Shown: positions 16,559 to 25,479, counted from the first letter of the stretch. The stretch is DNA of 64,000 nucleotides from EA-27 sp964396265 (GCA_964396265.1 CAYNEM010000005.1:1-64000), one strand, 5' to 3'. The notes: generated by a model not told the origin, from the letters alone. A program made the numbers and translations.

Positions 16559-17530
16559 TCACACGGTGATGACGACTTTTCCCCGGGCGTGTCCTTCTCC
16601 AAGGTACCGCATCGCCTCGGCAGTCTCACTGAGCGGGTACCGTCTGTCGATCACAGGGACGATCTTCCCGGCTTCGAGCAGCTCTTTCAAGTAGACCAGG
16701 TCCTTCCCGTTGAGTTTCGCTATGCCCATGAAGCCCACCTTCTTGTCACCAAACTTCGACCTCAAGGGTCCCAGAATTAGGAGTCCGAGTAAGCGCGACA
16801 GGGAGAGGGAAGGGAACCCGAAGCCGGCAACGACACAGGTTCCCTTGGGGTTCAATGCGCGCTTGTAATCCGAAATCGAACGATTTCCCACGACATCATA
16901 AATCAGATCGTAACGCTGCCCGTTCCTCGTGAAATCTTCTCGCGCGTAATCAATGACGTGGTCTGCGCCAATGGAACGCGCCGTATCTATGTTCCGCGTG
17001 CTGCACACGCCAGTAACTTCGGTCCCAAACGACTTGGCAATCTGCACCGCAAACGTCCCCACACCGCCTGACGCACCATTGACCAGAACCTTCTGCCCGG
17101 GCTGGATGTGTCCCTTATCGCGAAGACCCTGCAGAGCGGTGATCGCCGCCACAGGGACCGCAGCCGCTTCCTCGAACGAACGATTCGTTGGTTTCAACGC
17201 CAAATTCCTTTCGCGGGCGGTTCCATACTCGGCGAAACCACCCGCGCACGCGCCGAACACCTCGTCTCCTGGCTTGAACTGGGTAACGTTGCTGCCAACG
17301 GCTTCCACACGCCCGGCGATATCCGTGCCGAGTCTCGGATTCTTTTGCTTGCGCAGCCCGCCACCAAACAAGCGGATCAGGCCCCCTTTCATGGTGTGCC
17401 AGTCCACGGGATTTGCGGACGCGGCATGATTCTCCACCAAGACATAGCCGTCGGCGGGAGCAGGCTTCTCCACCTCCTTGAGCTGAAGAACCTCCGGTGA
17501 CCCGTATCGTGCGCGGACGATCGCTCTCAT
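16559..17530 (-). CDS. Zinc-free medium-chain NAD(P)-dependent oxidoreductase, copy 2
   Basis: A 323-residue MDR protein with N-terminal YGSPEVLQLKEVEKPAPAD, a PVDWHTMKGG loop and the Rossmann motif NGASGGVGTFAVQIAKSFG. It is the most canonical of the three local copies. Its ATG at 17530 overlaps the stop of the upstream 90-residue gene by four bases, so it is the last gene of an operon with three small unknown proteins, unlike the other two copies on the opposite strand. Confidence 0.92.
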   Translation of the reverse strand: MRAIVRARYGSPEVLQLKEVEKPAPADGYVLVENHAASANPVDWHTMKGGLIRLFGGGLRKQKNPRLGTDIAGRVEAVGSNVTQFKPGDEVFGACAGGFAEYGTARERNLALKPTNRSFEEAAAVPVAAITALQGLRDKGHIQPGQKVLVNGASGGVGTFAVQIAKSFGTEVTGVCSTRNIDTARSIGADHVIDYAREDFTRNGQRYDLIYDVVGNRSISDYKRALNPKGTCVVAGFGFPSLSLSRLLGLLILGPLRSKFGDKKVGFMGIAKLNGKDLVYLKELLEAGKIVPVIDRRYPLSETAEAMRYLGEGHARGKVVITV

Positions 17531-17799
17531 GAGCTTCTCCCAGGAGTTCCTCTTCGCTGGAACGCGGCTAAGCCGCTACGGAGGAGGATACGGACTGACC
17601 CGATGTCGTGGTAGGCCTGCGCCAGAGGCTCCACGCGGTCCCTCGGCATGCCGCTGCGGAGGAGCGCTCTCCGGAACGCCCGGACGCCGCGCTTGCGGCG
17701 CGCCTGGAAGCGGAGGAAACCCCAGCCGAAGCGGGCAGCCAGGCCCGGGAGGCTCCCCAGGAGGACCACCGGCAGCCGGTCCCCGCGGTCCGCCATCAT
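17527..17799 (-). CDS. Small basic hypothetical protein in MDR operon
   Basis: A 90-residue Arg-rich protein. Residues 10-30 (LPVVLLGSLPGLAARFGWGFL) could be a membrane-associated helix, followed by RRALLRSGMPRDRVEPLAQAYHDIG. Unrecognised. Four-base overlaps on both sides (with 17796-18074 and with the dehydrogenase) argue that it is real and translationally coupled. Confidence 0.65.
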   Translation of the reverse strand: MMADRGDRLPVVLLGSLPGLAARFGWGFLRFQARRKRGVRAFRRALLRSGMPRDRVEPLAQAYHDIGSVRILLRSGLAAFQRRGTPGRSS

Positions 17800-18074
17800 T
17801 CGTCGCCTTCGCGGTGCTTCCCGACGGCCTTCGCGATCATCCCGCCGAGGTTGAGGGAGGACATGTACTGCTCCGTCAGCTTGAACGCCTGCTCGTCCGT
17901 CATGCCGCTCCCCTTCAGGGTCTTGTAGAAGCCCGCCACCGCGGCCCCGAACTTCGCGGACGCGTCCTTGCCGTAGATCGCGTCCGTGAGGCTGTTCAGG
18001 ATCGTGGGGATCTTCTCCGAGAAGGCCTCGAGCATCTCCTTCATTTCCCCGATTCCGTGCTTTTCCTCACCCAT
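17796..18074 (-). CDS. Small helical hypothetical protein in MDR operon
   Basis: A 92-residue protein, mostly helix: MKEMLEAFSEKIPTILNSL, then FGAAVAGFYKTLKGSGMTDEQAFKLTEQYM, a Gly/Met-rich end and an acidic tail. Not recognised. ATG 18074 is chosen because the in-frame upstream sequence is non-coding in character. It overlaps the preceding gene by 8 bases and the next by 4. Confidence 0.7.
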   Translation of the reverse strand: MGEEKHGIGEMKEMLEAFSEKIPTILNSLTDAIYGKDASAKFGAAVAGFYKTLKGSGMTDEQAFKLTEQYMSSLNLGGMIAKAVGKHREGDE

Positions 18075-18269
18075 TCCGTTCACCTGCCTTGTCCGACCCC
18101 TCATGAGGCTGGTCCCGGTACTTGCGGACGTCGAGCACTTGTGACCACTTCTCGGCGACTTCCTCGGCCACCCGGAACGTCTGGGTTCGAGAGCCCGGCG
18201 TGGCGACGACGATACCTTGCCGCTGCACTGCTCGCATCTGGCGGTGGAGCAGAGGGTGTCGGCGTCCAC
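18067..18269 (-). pseudogene. Small Cys-rich protein gene with an apparent single-base frameshift
   Basis: From GTG 18269 one frame reads MDADTLCSTARCEQCSGK with very GC-rich third positions and a plausible zinc-binding C-x4-C-x2-C. At about 18215-18218 (AAGG) the coding character moves to the other frame, which continues GIVVATPGSRTQTF and RVAEEVAEKWSQVLDVRKY to the stop at 18067. Joined, they make a sensible protein of about 67 residues. The uninterrupted second frame alone (GTG 18312, 81 residues) is the alternative. A missing G in the assembly, a real mutation or a -1 slip could each explain it. Confidence 0.5.
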
Positions 18270-18466
18270 GCAGAACCAGCCGCTCAGCGCGCTTCTTTAC
18301 CTCTATCGCCACGTATTGAAACGCGACCAGGGCGAGTTGGGTCAGACGGTCCGGGCCCGCTACCGCCGGCGCTTGCCGGTCAGGGCGTCGAAAGCCTTAT
18401 CGGCCAGCCTCGAATTCGCGCGCCGGTGTCTCTCAGGACGAACCTTTGGAAGGGGCGGGTGCACGA

Positions 18467-19411
18467 GTGAAAGCGGCCGTGTTCACACGATACGGACCAC
18501 CCGATGTCCTTCAGCTGAAGGAGGTTGAGAAACCGACTCCGAAGGACAATCAGCTCCTGATCAGGGTATTTGCGACAACCGTGACCTCCGGGGACGTGCG
18601 CGTACGAAAGGCCGACCCATTCCTTGTAAGGCTTTTCTTCGGCCTCATCAGACCCAGGAAGACTATCCTCGGGTCCGACCTCGCCGGAGAAGTCGAAGCC
18701 GTGGGAAAGGATGTGAAACGATTCAAGGTGGGGGACAAAGTCTTCGGGGGAGCCGTAGCCTCCTACGCCGAGTACACGTGTGTGCTGGAAGGAGGTCCGC
18801 GCGCACTGAAGCCGGCGAACCTGACCTTCGAGGAGGCGGCCGCCATCCCCTGGGGATCGGGATGTTCGCTGTACTTCCTTAGAAAAGGGAAGATCCAGAG
18901 GGGACAACGAGTTCTCATCTACGGAGCCTCCGGATCGCTGGGTACGGCGGCCGTCCAGCTTGCGAAGCACTTCGGGGCGGAAGTCACAGGGGTTTGCAGT
19001 ACCGCGAATCTGGACTTGGTGAAGTCGCTGGGGGCGGACAAGGTCATCGACTACACGAAGGAGGACTTCACCAGTCCCGCGACGTACGACCTCATCTACC
19101 ACACGGTCGGCAAGATTTCGTTCCGAGCGAGCATGAAATCGCTCAAGCCTGGGGGAGTCTATGTCAGCGCTCTCTCGCTGGCACCGATCCTTCGACGGCT
19201 ACGGGCCTGGATTGCGGGCCGCAAAAAAGTGATCGGTGGGATATGCAAAGTGAAAGCGGAAGACATGGTCTTCCTCAAAGAGCTCGTCGAGGCGGGGCAT
19301 CTACGACCGGTCATCGATCGACGCTATCCGCTCGACCAAATCGCCGAGGCTCATCGGTATGTCGAACGAGGACACAAGAAGGGAAATGTGGTCATAACCC
19401 TGAGGACATGA
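18467..19411 (+). CDS. Zinc-free medium-chain NAD(P)-dependent oxidoreductase, copy 3
   Basis: An MDR protein of 314 residues, close in sequence to copy 1: same YGPPDVLQLKEVEKP start and AHRYVERGHKKGNVVIT end, with the Rossmann motif YGASGSLGTAAVQLAKHFGAE. GTG 18467 aligns with the paralogue starts; an upstream TTG at 18446 is less likely. Copies 1 and 3 are on the same strand and flank the small-protein/copy-2 operon. Confidence 0.9.
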   Translation: MKAAVFTRYGPPDVLQLKEVEKPTPKDNQLLIRVFATTVTSGDVRVRKADPFLVRLFFGLIRPRKTILGSDLAGEVEAVGKDVKRFKVGDKVFGGAVASYAEYTCVLEGGPRALKPANLTFEEAAAIPWGSGCSLYFLRKGKIQRGQRVLIYGASGSLGTAAVQLAKHFGAEVTGVCSTANLDLVKSLGADKVIDYTKEDFTSPATYDLIYHTVGKISFRASMKSLKPGGVYVSALSLAPILRRLRAWIAGRKKVIGGICKVKAEDMVFLKELVEAGHLRPVIDRRYPLDQIAEAHRYVERGHKKGNVVITLRT

Positions 19412-19484
19412 TCACGCGGATCATTGGAACTTATGAGGGGGATTTGGAGCGGTCGACTGGACCCCAGAAAGCCCTTATCCGAGA

Positions 19485-19961
19485 TTACGGCCTCGGGATC
19501 TCGTAGACCCCGGTCACATCGGCATCCGGGCGGTCTCGGTACTCATAGACAAACTCGAGAAACTCTCGAAGAGTCATGGTCCGTCGCCTAAGAGACTCCC
19601 ACCCTGAGAGAGCCCCTTCTACAAAGATGAGCACGGCCGCTTCTGGTTGAGCAAGTTCGAAGACTCTGGACAGACAGAGGAAAACCGGGACTTCAGCAAT
19701 CGCCGGTTTCGAGCGGTATTCGAGCTCACGGTCCAGAGTCTCATCGAGGCAATCGTGTTTGGGCGACGTGGTTAGGTTAAGAAGCAGCATCGGTGGCGCC
19801 TGGGAGGTGAGATGCGAAATCTCCGCTCTAATGGATTCGGGGATCTCTTCGCCAAGCTGAAGGTTGTATCCTCGTTCCGCCACCTCCCTCTTCAATCGGT
19901 CCAAGACAGAACGGATTGCTACTCGCCCGCCATTCATGGAGCCGCTCAGATATTCGCACAC
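19485..19961 (-). CDS. Hypothetical protein
   Basis: A 158-residue soluble protein, not recognised. Alternating hydrophobic strands (PMLLLNLTTSP, PEAAVLIFVEG) and helices (RSVLDRLKREVAERG, TLREFLEFVYEYRD) suggest an alpha/beta fold. It has no nuclease or HTH motif I can name. It follows the small 19967 gene on the same strand by 5 bases, so the two may be a unit divergent from the 20292/PIN pair. Confidence 0.6.
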   Translation of the reverse strand: MCEYLSGSMNGGRVAIRSVLDRLKREVAERGYNLQLGEEIPESIRAEISHLTSQAPPMLLLNLTTSPKHDCLDETLDRELEYRSKPAIAEVPVFLCLSRVFELAQPEAAVLIFVEGALSGWESLRRRTMTLREFLEFVYEYRDRPDADVTGVYEIPRP

Positions 19962-19966
19962 GTCAA

Positions 19967-20122
19967 TCAGCCCGATAGGTCCTCCGACCTGAACTCCCTG
20001 ATGCTCTTCTGATACCCGGGTATGCCGTTCGGGTCATAAACGGGTCCATTCATGAGTGATTGGCGGCGGGCTTCATAGCGCCTTTGGCTCGCCATCTCCG
20101 AACCGTGAACCGCGGGGTTCAT
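19967..20122 (-). CDS. Short hypothetical protein
   Basis: A 51-residue product from ATG 20122: polar, with EMASQRRYEARRQSL and YDPNGIPGYQKSIREF. The frame is open further upstream but loses coding character there and would overlap the divergent promoter. Unrecognised; possibly an antitoxin-like partner of the 19485 gene. Confidence 0.4.
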   Translation of the reverse strand: MNPAVHGSEMASQRRYEARRQSLMNGPVYDPNGIPGYQKSIREFRSEDLSG

Positions 20123-20261
20123 TCTCTTGCCGATGTCCTCGCGCTGACCGCCGTACCACGAGACGTCGCTCGCACCTCGTTTTCGAAAGACCAGAGGTAA
20201 GGCGTAATCATCGTCCGACTCACCGCAGGGGGGCTCAACGGCCCGTAACGAGGGCGGAATC

Positions 20262-20267
20262 TTTATT
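20262..20267 (+). promoter_or_regulatory. TATA box of the 20292 gene
   Basis: TTTATT lies 24 to 29 bases before ATG 20292, the spacing expected for leaderless transcription of the unknown/PIN gene pair. Confidence 0.5.
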
Positions 20268-20291
20268 GCCCCTCGTCCAGTCCAGAGGCGC

Positions 20292-21290
20292 ATGGCGCTC
20301 TTGCTGCAGATACCCACGCCTGCGCGATCCCAAGAGTACGGGGCGCTGTCCGCGCCCTTGGGCGCTGCGACTGCTAGCCTGCAGCCTCCGACGGCCAAGA
20401 GGGTGCCACTGAGGGCTGAGCTCAAGTCTGCACACCTGGCCCGGAGTTACCAGTCCCTCATCCGTAGAAGGCTTTCCCTAATCCCGGCGGACCTGCCCTT
20501 TGGAGAGGCGGCGATTCTGACCCGCCTCAAGGAGGTCGATGGCCAGCCTGGGAACCGGGAACTGATGGACAGGCGGCTCGAGCTTGAAGCAGACATGACC
20601 ATCCTCGCGCAGAGCATCGAGCGATCGCCGCCAAAGGAAGACAAGCGCGAGCGCCGGAAGGGGCGGCTCTCAAACGTCTGGGACTTCCTCACCGCTCACA
20701 CAGAGCGTGTCAAACTCCTCCTCGGCGAACGCGAGGGAAGACTCCGGTACAACGTACTGCTGTTCTTCCGATCCGACCTCCCCGCGTCGTACCTCGCGGA
20801 GTTTGGAGCAAGCACTCAATGGGAGATGTCTGCGCTCGCCCTGGCCACCAACGCTTGCGGGCAGAGGTTCGTCCAGCGTCTCACGGAACGTCCCGTGGAA
20901 GAGGTCAACAAGGAGCTTTTCATGGCGTCGGAAGCGCCACTGCAGGAAGTCGATCGGGCGTTCCGCGAATATCAGAAGCGTTTGTACGCAGTGACCTCGT
21001 TCGGTGACGAGGTCCTGAGATGGCGCGATGCCCTAGAGTACTACGTCGATCTCTTCTCCGCCACCAACATCAATCGCTTCCGCGAGCTGCGGGAAATCTC
21101 CGTTTCCTCGCTCAGGCAGGAAATCCTTGATGAACTCACCGAGGGGCTACGCGGAGCCACCTCGGAGTTGCGCAGAGTCTTGGCCGAGGAGTATCCGGGA
21201 GGGCTCTCCGCGCTCCAGTGGATGCCTCAGGATGACGCGTACGTTACTGGGCTCGTTCGGCTCGAACTCGAGGCGGATCAGGCGGGATAG
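20292..21290 (+). CDS. Large helical hypothetical protein coupled to a PIN nuclease
   Basis: A 332-residue protein with no recognised domain. It is mainly helical and charged; a basic segment KEDKRERRKGRL lies near residue 115. The middle contains RYNVLLFFRSDLPASYLAEFG, and the C terminus has repeated Glu/Leu helices. Five bases separate its stop from the PIN gene ATG, so the two are very probably cotranscribed and act together. It is much too long for a VapB antitoxin. Confidence 0.7.
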   Translation: MALLLQIPTPARSQEYGALSAPLGAATASLQPPTAKRVPLRAELKSAHLARSYQSLIRRRLSLIPADLPFGEAAILTRLKEVDGQPGNRELMDRRLELEADMTILAQSIERSPPKEDKRERRKGRLSNVWDFLTAHTERVKLLLGEREGRLRYNVLLFFRSDLPASYLAEFGASTQWEMSALALATNACGQRFVQRLTERPVEEVNKELFMASEAPLQEVDRAFREYQKRLYAVTSFGDEVLRWRDALEYYVDLFSATNINRFRELREISVSSLRQEILDELTEGLRGATSELRRVLAEEYPGGLSALQWMPQDDAYVTGLVRLELEADQAG

Positions 21291-21295
21291 CCCCC

Positions 21296-22012
21296 ATGGC
21301 CATCCGAGTCGTCCTTGATGCGAATGTCGTGCTCGCGGGGTGTCTCGATCCCGCGATGGATGCGAAGGCGGGTTTGGCGGCGCAGGTCTTCGCGACACTC
21401 AAGGAAGAGGCAGTGCGACCCGCTGTGACTGAGAGCATACAGTCTGAGATTGAGGTCAAGATCGGGGAGCGCGTGGGACAGATCCTCGATGCTGTCCGCG
21501 AACTGGCTAACGACACGCCGTCCTTCCCGCTTGATCCAGGAGAAACCACCCTGGAGGTCCTCGAGCGGCTCTTCGCGAAGCTGCGGAGGGGGACGACCAG
21601 CACGGGCGCGGCCCTCCAGTTGCTCGAATCCCGGCTGGCGTCGATCATCAAGGACACCTCCATCGCGAATGAATCCCAATGGACCGCGCTATTCGGTCAG
21701 GTCGCCATCGAGACGACCACGCTGTTCGCGGAAGTCCAGCGGAGGCGCGACGCTTTGAGCCTTGAGGTCCTCGCGCGCTCGGGAAAGGCCAATCACGAGA
21801 GGTTCCGCGACATTCTGCGAACGGGCGACTTGGAACATATCTCGGTCCTCGCCGCCATCTCGGAGGCACGAAACCTCGACATCGTGTTCGTCACGTTGGA
21901 CAGCGCCTTGCACGGACGGCGCGAGGAGATTGCGAAGGTAGCCCCGCGGATTACGGTGACAACGCCCACGTTTCTCCGCCGCCAGATAGACCGTCTGCGC
22001 GGCAAGGAGTAG
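21296..22012 (+). CDS. PIN-like domain ribonuclease
   Basis: A 238-residue protein starting with the PIN strand IRVVLDANVVLAG (Asp8). The C-terminal acidic residues are in RTGDLEHISVLAAISEARNLDIVFVTLDSAL, where the family has its last two Asp. The core is interrupted by a long helical insert (about residues 45-165), so it is larger than VapC toxins (about 130 residues) and closer to PIN proteins of unknown role. It forms a two-gene unit with 20292. Confidence 0.75.
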   Translation: MAIRVVLDANVVLAGCLDPAMDAKAGLAAQVFATLKEEAVRPAVTESIQSEIEVKIGERVGQILDAVRELANDTPSFPLDPGETTLEVLERLFAKLRRGTTSTGAALQLLESRLASIIKDTSIANESQWTALFGQVAIETTTLFAEVQRRRDALSLEVLARSGKANHERFRDILRTGDLEHISVLAAISEARNLDIVFVTLDSALHGRREEIAKVAPRITVTTPTFLRRQIDRLRGKE

Positions 22013-22065
22013 TCCGGGCTCAGAAACTGCCAATACACGAGAGGACAGCAGGATTTCGCGAGGCC

Positions 22066-23013
22066 TCAGTCGGGCCGAGGATAGAGTCCGGCCTTCGTCA
22101 CGATCATCGGCACGACGTCCTCCCAGCCCACCGCCATCAGGTGGACGCCGCGGATCCCCTCGACCTTCCGCAACGCCTCGATCGTCTCGAGCGCGATGCG
22201 GACACCCTCGGCCTTCGGGTCGGACGCCTGCGACATGCGATCCTTCACCGCCGTCGGGACCGTGATCCCGGACACCTTCTCGTCGAGGAACCGCGCCATC
22301 TTCGCGGACTTCAGCGGGATCAGGCCGGCGAGGATGTGGACCTTGTCGTGGAGCCACTCCTTCCTCACGAGGCGCATCCACTCCTCGAAGGCGTCCACGT
22401 CGTACACCGCCTGCGTCTGGATGAAGTCCGCCCCCGCGTCGACCTTCCCGCGCAGGTTGACGACCGCGTCCTCGGGGACGACGCCGAACGGGTTCGCCGC
22501 GGCGCCGAGAAACAGGTTTGGCGGGTCCGGCACGACCTCCCCGCCCGCGAGCGCGCCGGTTTCGCGGAGCTTATTCGCGAGGGCGAGGAACTGTTCCGTC
22601 GTGTACTCGAACACGGGTGCCGCGTCCGGCTCGTTCCCGGCCTTCGGGTCGTCCCCGCGGAGGCACAGGAGGTTCCGCACGCCGAGCGCGTGGGCGCCGA
22701 GGACGTCGGCCTGGAGCGCGATGCGGTTCCGGTCCCGCGTCACGATCTGCATCACGGGCTCGACCCCTTCGCGCAGGAGGAGGGCGCTCGCCGCCAGGCT
22801 GGAGATCCGCACCAGCGCTCGCGTGCAATCCGTCACGTTGAACGCGTCCGCGTACCCCTTCATCGCCCGGACCTGCGCGAGGATCTGGTCGGGCGAGCCG
22901 GACGCATTTGGAGTTACCTCGGCGGTGATCGCGAAATGCCCGGACACGAGGACCCTCTCGAGCCGGCTCCCGACCCGGATGATCGGCCTCGACGCCGCCA
23001 CAGCGGATTCCAC
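22066..23013 (-). CDS. metF: Methylenetetrahydrofolate reductase (MetF family)
   Basis: A flavin-dependent TIM-barrel enzyme that reduces methylene-THF to methyl-THF, or the equivalent pterin reaction. Visible are FAITAEVTPN near residue 27, NVTDCTR near 59, LLCLRGDDP near 113, FIQTQAVYDVDAF near 198 and ILAGLIPLKSA near 228, all typical of MetF. At 315 residues the length is normal. GTG 23013 is the longest start and GTG 23001 also fits the CTTAAG box near 23030. It diverges from a membrane-protein gene. Confidence 0.93.
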   Translation of the reverse strand: MESAVAASRPIIRVGSRLERVLVSGHFAITAEVTPNASGSPDQILAQVRAMKGYADAFNVTDCTRALVRISSLAASALLLREGVEPVMQIVTRDRNRIALQADVLGAHALGVRNLLCLRGDDPKAGNEPDAAPVFEYTTEQFLALANKLRETGALAGGEVVPDPPNLFLGAAANPFGVVPEDAVVNLRGKVDAGADFIQTQAVYDVDAFEEWMRLVRKEWLHDKVHILAGLIPLKSAKMARFLDEKVSGITVPTAVKDRMSQASDPKAEGVRIALETIEALRKVEGIRGVHLMAVGWEDVVPMIVTKAGLYPRPD

Positions 23014-23080
23014 AGGGCTCGTGCGTCTTAAGGCCTCGCCCCGGACAACGTTCTTAGCGCGACGTGCGTTGCGCGCGCGG

Positions 23081-24262
23081 ATGCGGGTCCATCAGCCAAC
23101 GATGATGTTCGGGCTCTCCGTGCTCGTCGGCCTCCTGAGGACCTTGGCGTACACGGGGACCCCGATCGGTGAGGATCTCTCCATTGCGGCCCTCCTCCAC
23201 TACGTCGCCCTCCACATCCTGACGTTTGTGTTCGCCGCCTTCCTCGTCGTCTTGTTCTCCCGGGCGACCGTCACGCGCGCGGCATTCGTCGCGCTGTATG
23301 CGCAAGCGGTTCTGTTCTTGGCGTCCTTCGTCGACATCGGTCTCGGACTCGCCTTGACGGACTACGGCCAGACGTACACCGGGGTGTTCGGCGGCTCCCC
23401 CGGATCGATCCTCTCGGTATTCGCGTACGGCTCGGTCATCGCCTGGGGCGTCCACAACGCGACCCTCGGACAACGCAGTGCGCGCACGATCAGCGCCGCC
23501 CTCGCCGGCATCGCGGGTGTTCTCGGAATCTCGTTCCTCGCGATCCCATGGCCCCGAGTCGCCGAGTTCGTCGTGCACCCGTGGAGCCTTCACCTCGCGC
23601 TGGCGGTGTACTTCTCCTTTCTCGCCGGCGTGTTGCTCAGCCTCGCGGTGCGTCGGGGGAACGCCGCCGCGTTTCGCGCGATCTTCCGGCAAATCGATCC
23701 CGTACGCATGAGTGGGTTCGCGATGCTCTCGCTCGTCGGGGCCGTGACCGCGGACCAGCTGATCAATCCCTCGATTCCGAACGCGCCGCTGGAGCGATAC
23801 CTCGTCGAACTCCCGCATGTCCTCGCGGGAATCGCGGTGGCGGCCGCGCTCTGGGTCCACTGGCGGCTCGTCCGCGCGGTCGCCTGGGGGCCGATGGGTC
23901 CGGAGGGCGCTCTCGTGGCGCAGTTCGTCGCCCTTGCTTTCGCGCTGCCGCTCGGCATCGTCCCACTCTTGGCGGCGGCGATCGCCGGCGGCGTCGCCTG
24001 GCTCGGCCGCGCTCCTCGGGCCGGCATCCTCGTGGGAGTCATCGCCGCTTTTGCCGTGCTCGTGGGGAACCTCACGGTGGCGGCAGTCGATTCGACGATG
24101 GCGACGATCGGTCCGCTGCCATTCCTCGTGCCGGTCGATCAGAACCCGATCATCTCGCTCGAGGGAGTCGTCGTGGCAGCCATGGCGGGCGTCCTCGTGG
24201 CCCTTGTCTCGCACGTCACCAGCCGTATTTCTGCGTCAGGGAGAGACCGCTCTTCATCGTGA
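23081..24262 (+). CDS. Polytopic membrane protein
   Basis: A 393-residue protein with roughly ten hydrophobic helices and few polar loops. No transporter signature is recognised. Polar segments such as DYGQTYTGVFGGSPGS and VDQNPIISLEG may form an extracytoplasmic site. ATG 23081 is at leaderless distance from TTCTTAG near 23050. It converges on, and overlaps by 47 bases, the geranylgeranyl-reductase gene. UbiA-like prenyltransferase was considered, but the Asp-rich motifs are absent. Confidence 0.7.
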   Translation: MRVHQPTMMFGLSVLVGLLRTLAYTGTPIGEDLSIAALLHYVALHILTFVFAAFLVVLFSRATVTRAAFVALYAQAVLFLASFVDIGLGLALTDYGQTYTGVFGGSPGSILSVFAYGSVIAWGVHNATLGQRSARTISAALAGIAGVLGISFLAIPWPRVAEFVVHPWSLHLALAVYFSFLAGVLLSLAVRRGNAAAFRAIFRQIDPVRMSGFAMLSLVGAVTADQLINPSIPNAPLERYLVELPHVLAGIAVAAALWVHWRLVRAVAWGPMGPEGALVAQFVALAFALPLGIVPLLAAAIAGGVAWLGRAPRAGILVGVIAAFAVLVGNLTVAAVDSTMATIGPLPFLVPVDQNPIISLEGVVVAAMAGVLVALVSHVTSRISASGRDRSSS

Positions 24263-25379
24263 GCAGGTCCCGCGTCTCCGCGAGGTACTTCGGATGGCGC
24301 GTGAGGATCCGCCAGAACGCGCGCGCCGTCGAGACGTTGCTCGTGTCCCCGTGGGCCATGGCGTCCCCCGCGAAGTTGAAGTGCTCGTCGTCCCAGGAGC
24401 CGAACAGGTCCGCGGTCTTCCACAGGATGGGATCGAAGTACGGGGACGCCTTCATCTCGCGGTCGTATTCGAGGAAGAACCTCGGGTCCAGAGATCCGAG
24501 CGCCCTCACCGCGATCCGGCCCGCGACCTTCCCGCTGTACAGCGCCGGGTGGATGCCACCGCCAAACACAGGGTTCGTGACGCCCGCGGCGTCGCCGACG
24601 ATCGCGAGGCCCGGCGCCGCCAAGCTCGAGAGCGTGTACAGGAACGGGATGTCCCCTCCCGTCTTCTTGTGGATGCGGTCGAGGGGGACCTTCAGCTCAC
24701 GACAAAGGGCCTCCATGAGCTCCTTCACGCGGTCGACCGAGAGCACGCCGACGTCGAAGTAGGACCCCTTCGGGAACACCCAGCCGTACCCGCCCCGGTA
24801 CTTCTGCGCGAAGAGAAAGATCAGCCACCCGTCGCACGGGTAGGACCAGTCTGCCGCCGCGAACCGGTACTCGATGGCCTTCACGTACTTGCGAGCCACG
24901 AGGAGGCCCGCCCACCGCGCGACGTTCGACGCCGGCCCGTCCGCGCCGATGACCGAACGCGCGCGGATCGGCTCCGTGCGGTCCGTCTCCACGGTGAAGG
25001 CCCCATCGTCCCGGCGGCGCACCGCGGTGACCTTCGTGCGAAGTTGGAGGCGCGCCCCGGCGTCCACCGCCTGTTGGACGATCCACTGATCGAAGAGGGC
25101 TCGATCGATGCAGTAACCCGGGATCGACACCGTGAAGTCCGAGGCGTCGGGCAGCACACACCGGACGCCGCGCACCCGCTCCCGGATCCACTCCTCCTTG
25201 GCGGGAAGTTCCGCCTGCTCGAGGCCGAGCTCGCTCAGCCCCTCGCCGCACTGGACGGGGACGCCGACGACGTCCCTCTTCTCCAGGAAAAGCACGGAGA
25301 ACCCGGCCTTCGCGATCTCCATCCCCGCGCGGCCGCCCGCGGGACCGGCGCCGACGATAACCGCGTCGTACGCTTCCAC
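24216..25379 (-). CDS. Geranylgeranyl reductase-family FAD-dependent oxidoreductase
   Basis: Saturates geranylgeranyl chains of archaeal ether lipids in related enzymes. The FAD-binding motif is AVIVGAGPAGGRAGMEIAK near residue 7, followed by LEKRDVVGVPVQCGEGLS with the family's conserved Cys region. The second FAD motif is LAIVGDAAGVTNPVFGGGIHPAL near residue 258. At 387 residues it has the expected size. The ATG at 25379 has an AAACGGTTAAG element on the minus strand about 30 bases upstream. Membrane-lipid maturation is the likely role. Confidence 0.92.
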   Translation of the reverse strand: MEAYDAVIVGAGPAGGRAGMEIAKAGFSVLFLEKRDVVGVPVQCGEGLSELGLEQAELPAKEEWIRERVRGVRCVLPDASDFTVSIPGYCIDRALFDQWIVQQAVDAGARLQLRTKVTAVRRRDDGAFTVETDRTEPIRARSVIGADGPASNVARWAGLLVARKYVKAIEYRFAAADWSYPCDGWLIFLFAQKYRGGYGWVFPKGSYFDVGVLSVDRVKELMEALCRELKVPLDRIHKKTGGDIPFLYTLSSLAAPGLAIVGDAAGVTNPVFGGGIHPALYSGKVAGRIAVRALGSLDPRFFLEYDREMKASPYFDPILWKTADLFGSWDDEHFNFAGDAMAHGDTSNVSTARAFWRILTRHPKYLAETRDLLTMKSGLSLTQKYGW

Positions 25380-25479
25380 ACCGCCGGCAGCCGGAGGACG
25401 TCTCTTAACCGTTTGCGCCGTCGAGGACTGCCTCGTTCACGCCCGGTAGTGAGGGTTCCATCTAATGTAGAAAGAAACG

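Noticed and set aside
22196..23080. Upstream extension of the 23081 membrane-protein gene
   Set aside because: Antisense to metF. The membrane helices begin only after ATG 23081, which has its own promoter.
23081..24262. UbiA-type prenyltransferase for the membrane protein beside the geranylgeranyl reductase
   Set aside because: The Asp-rich NDxxDxxxD-type motifs of UbiA are absent.
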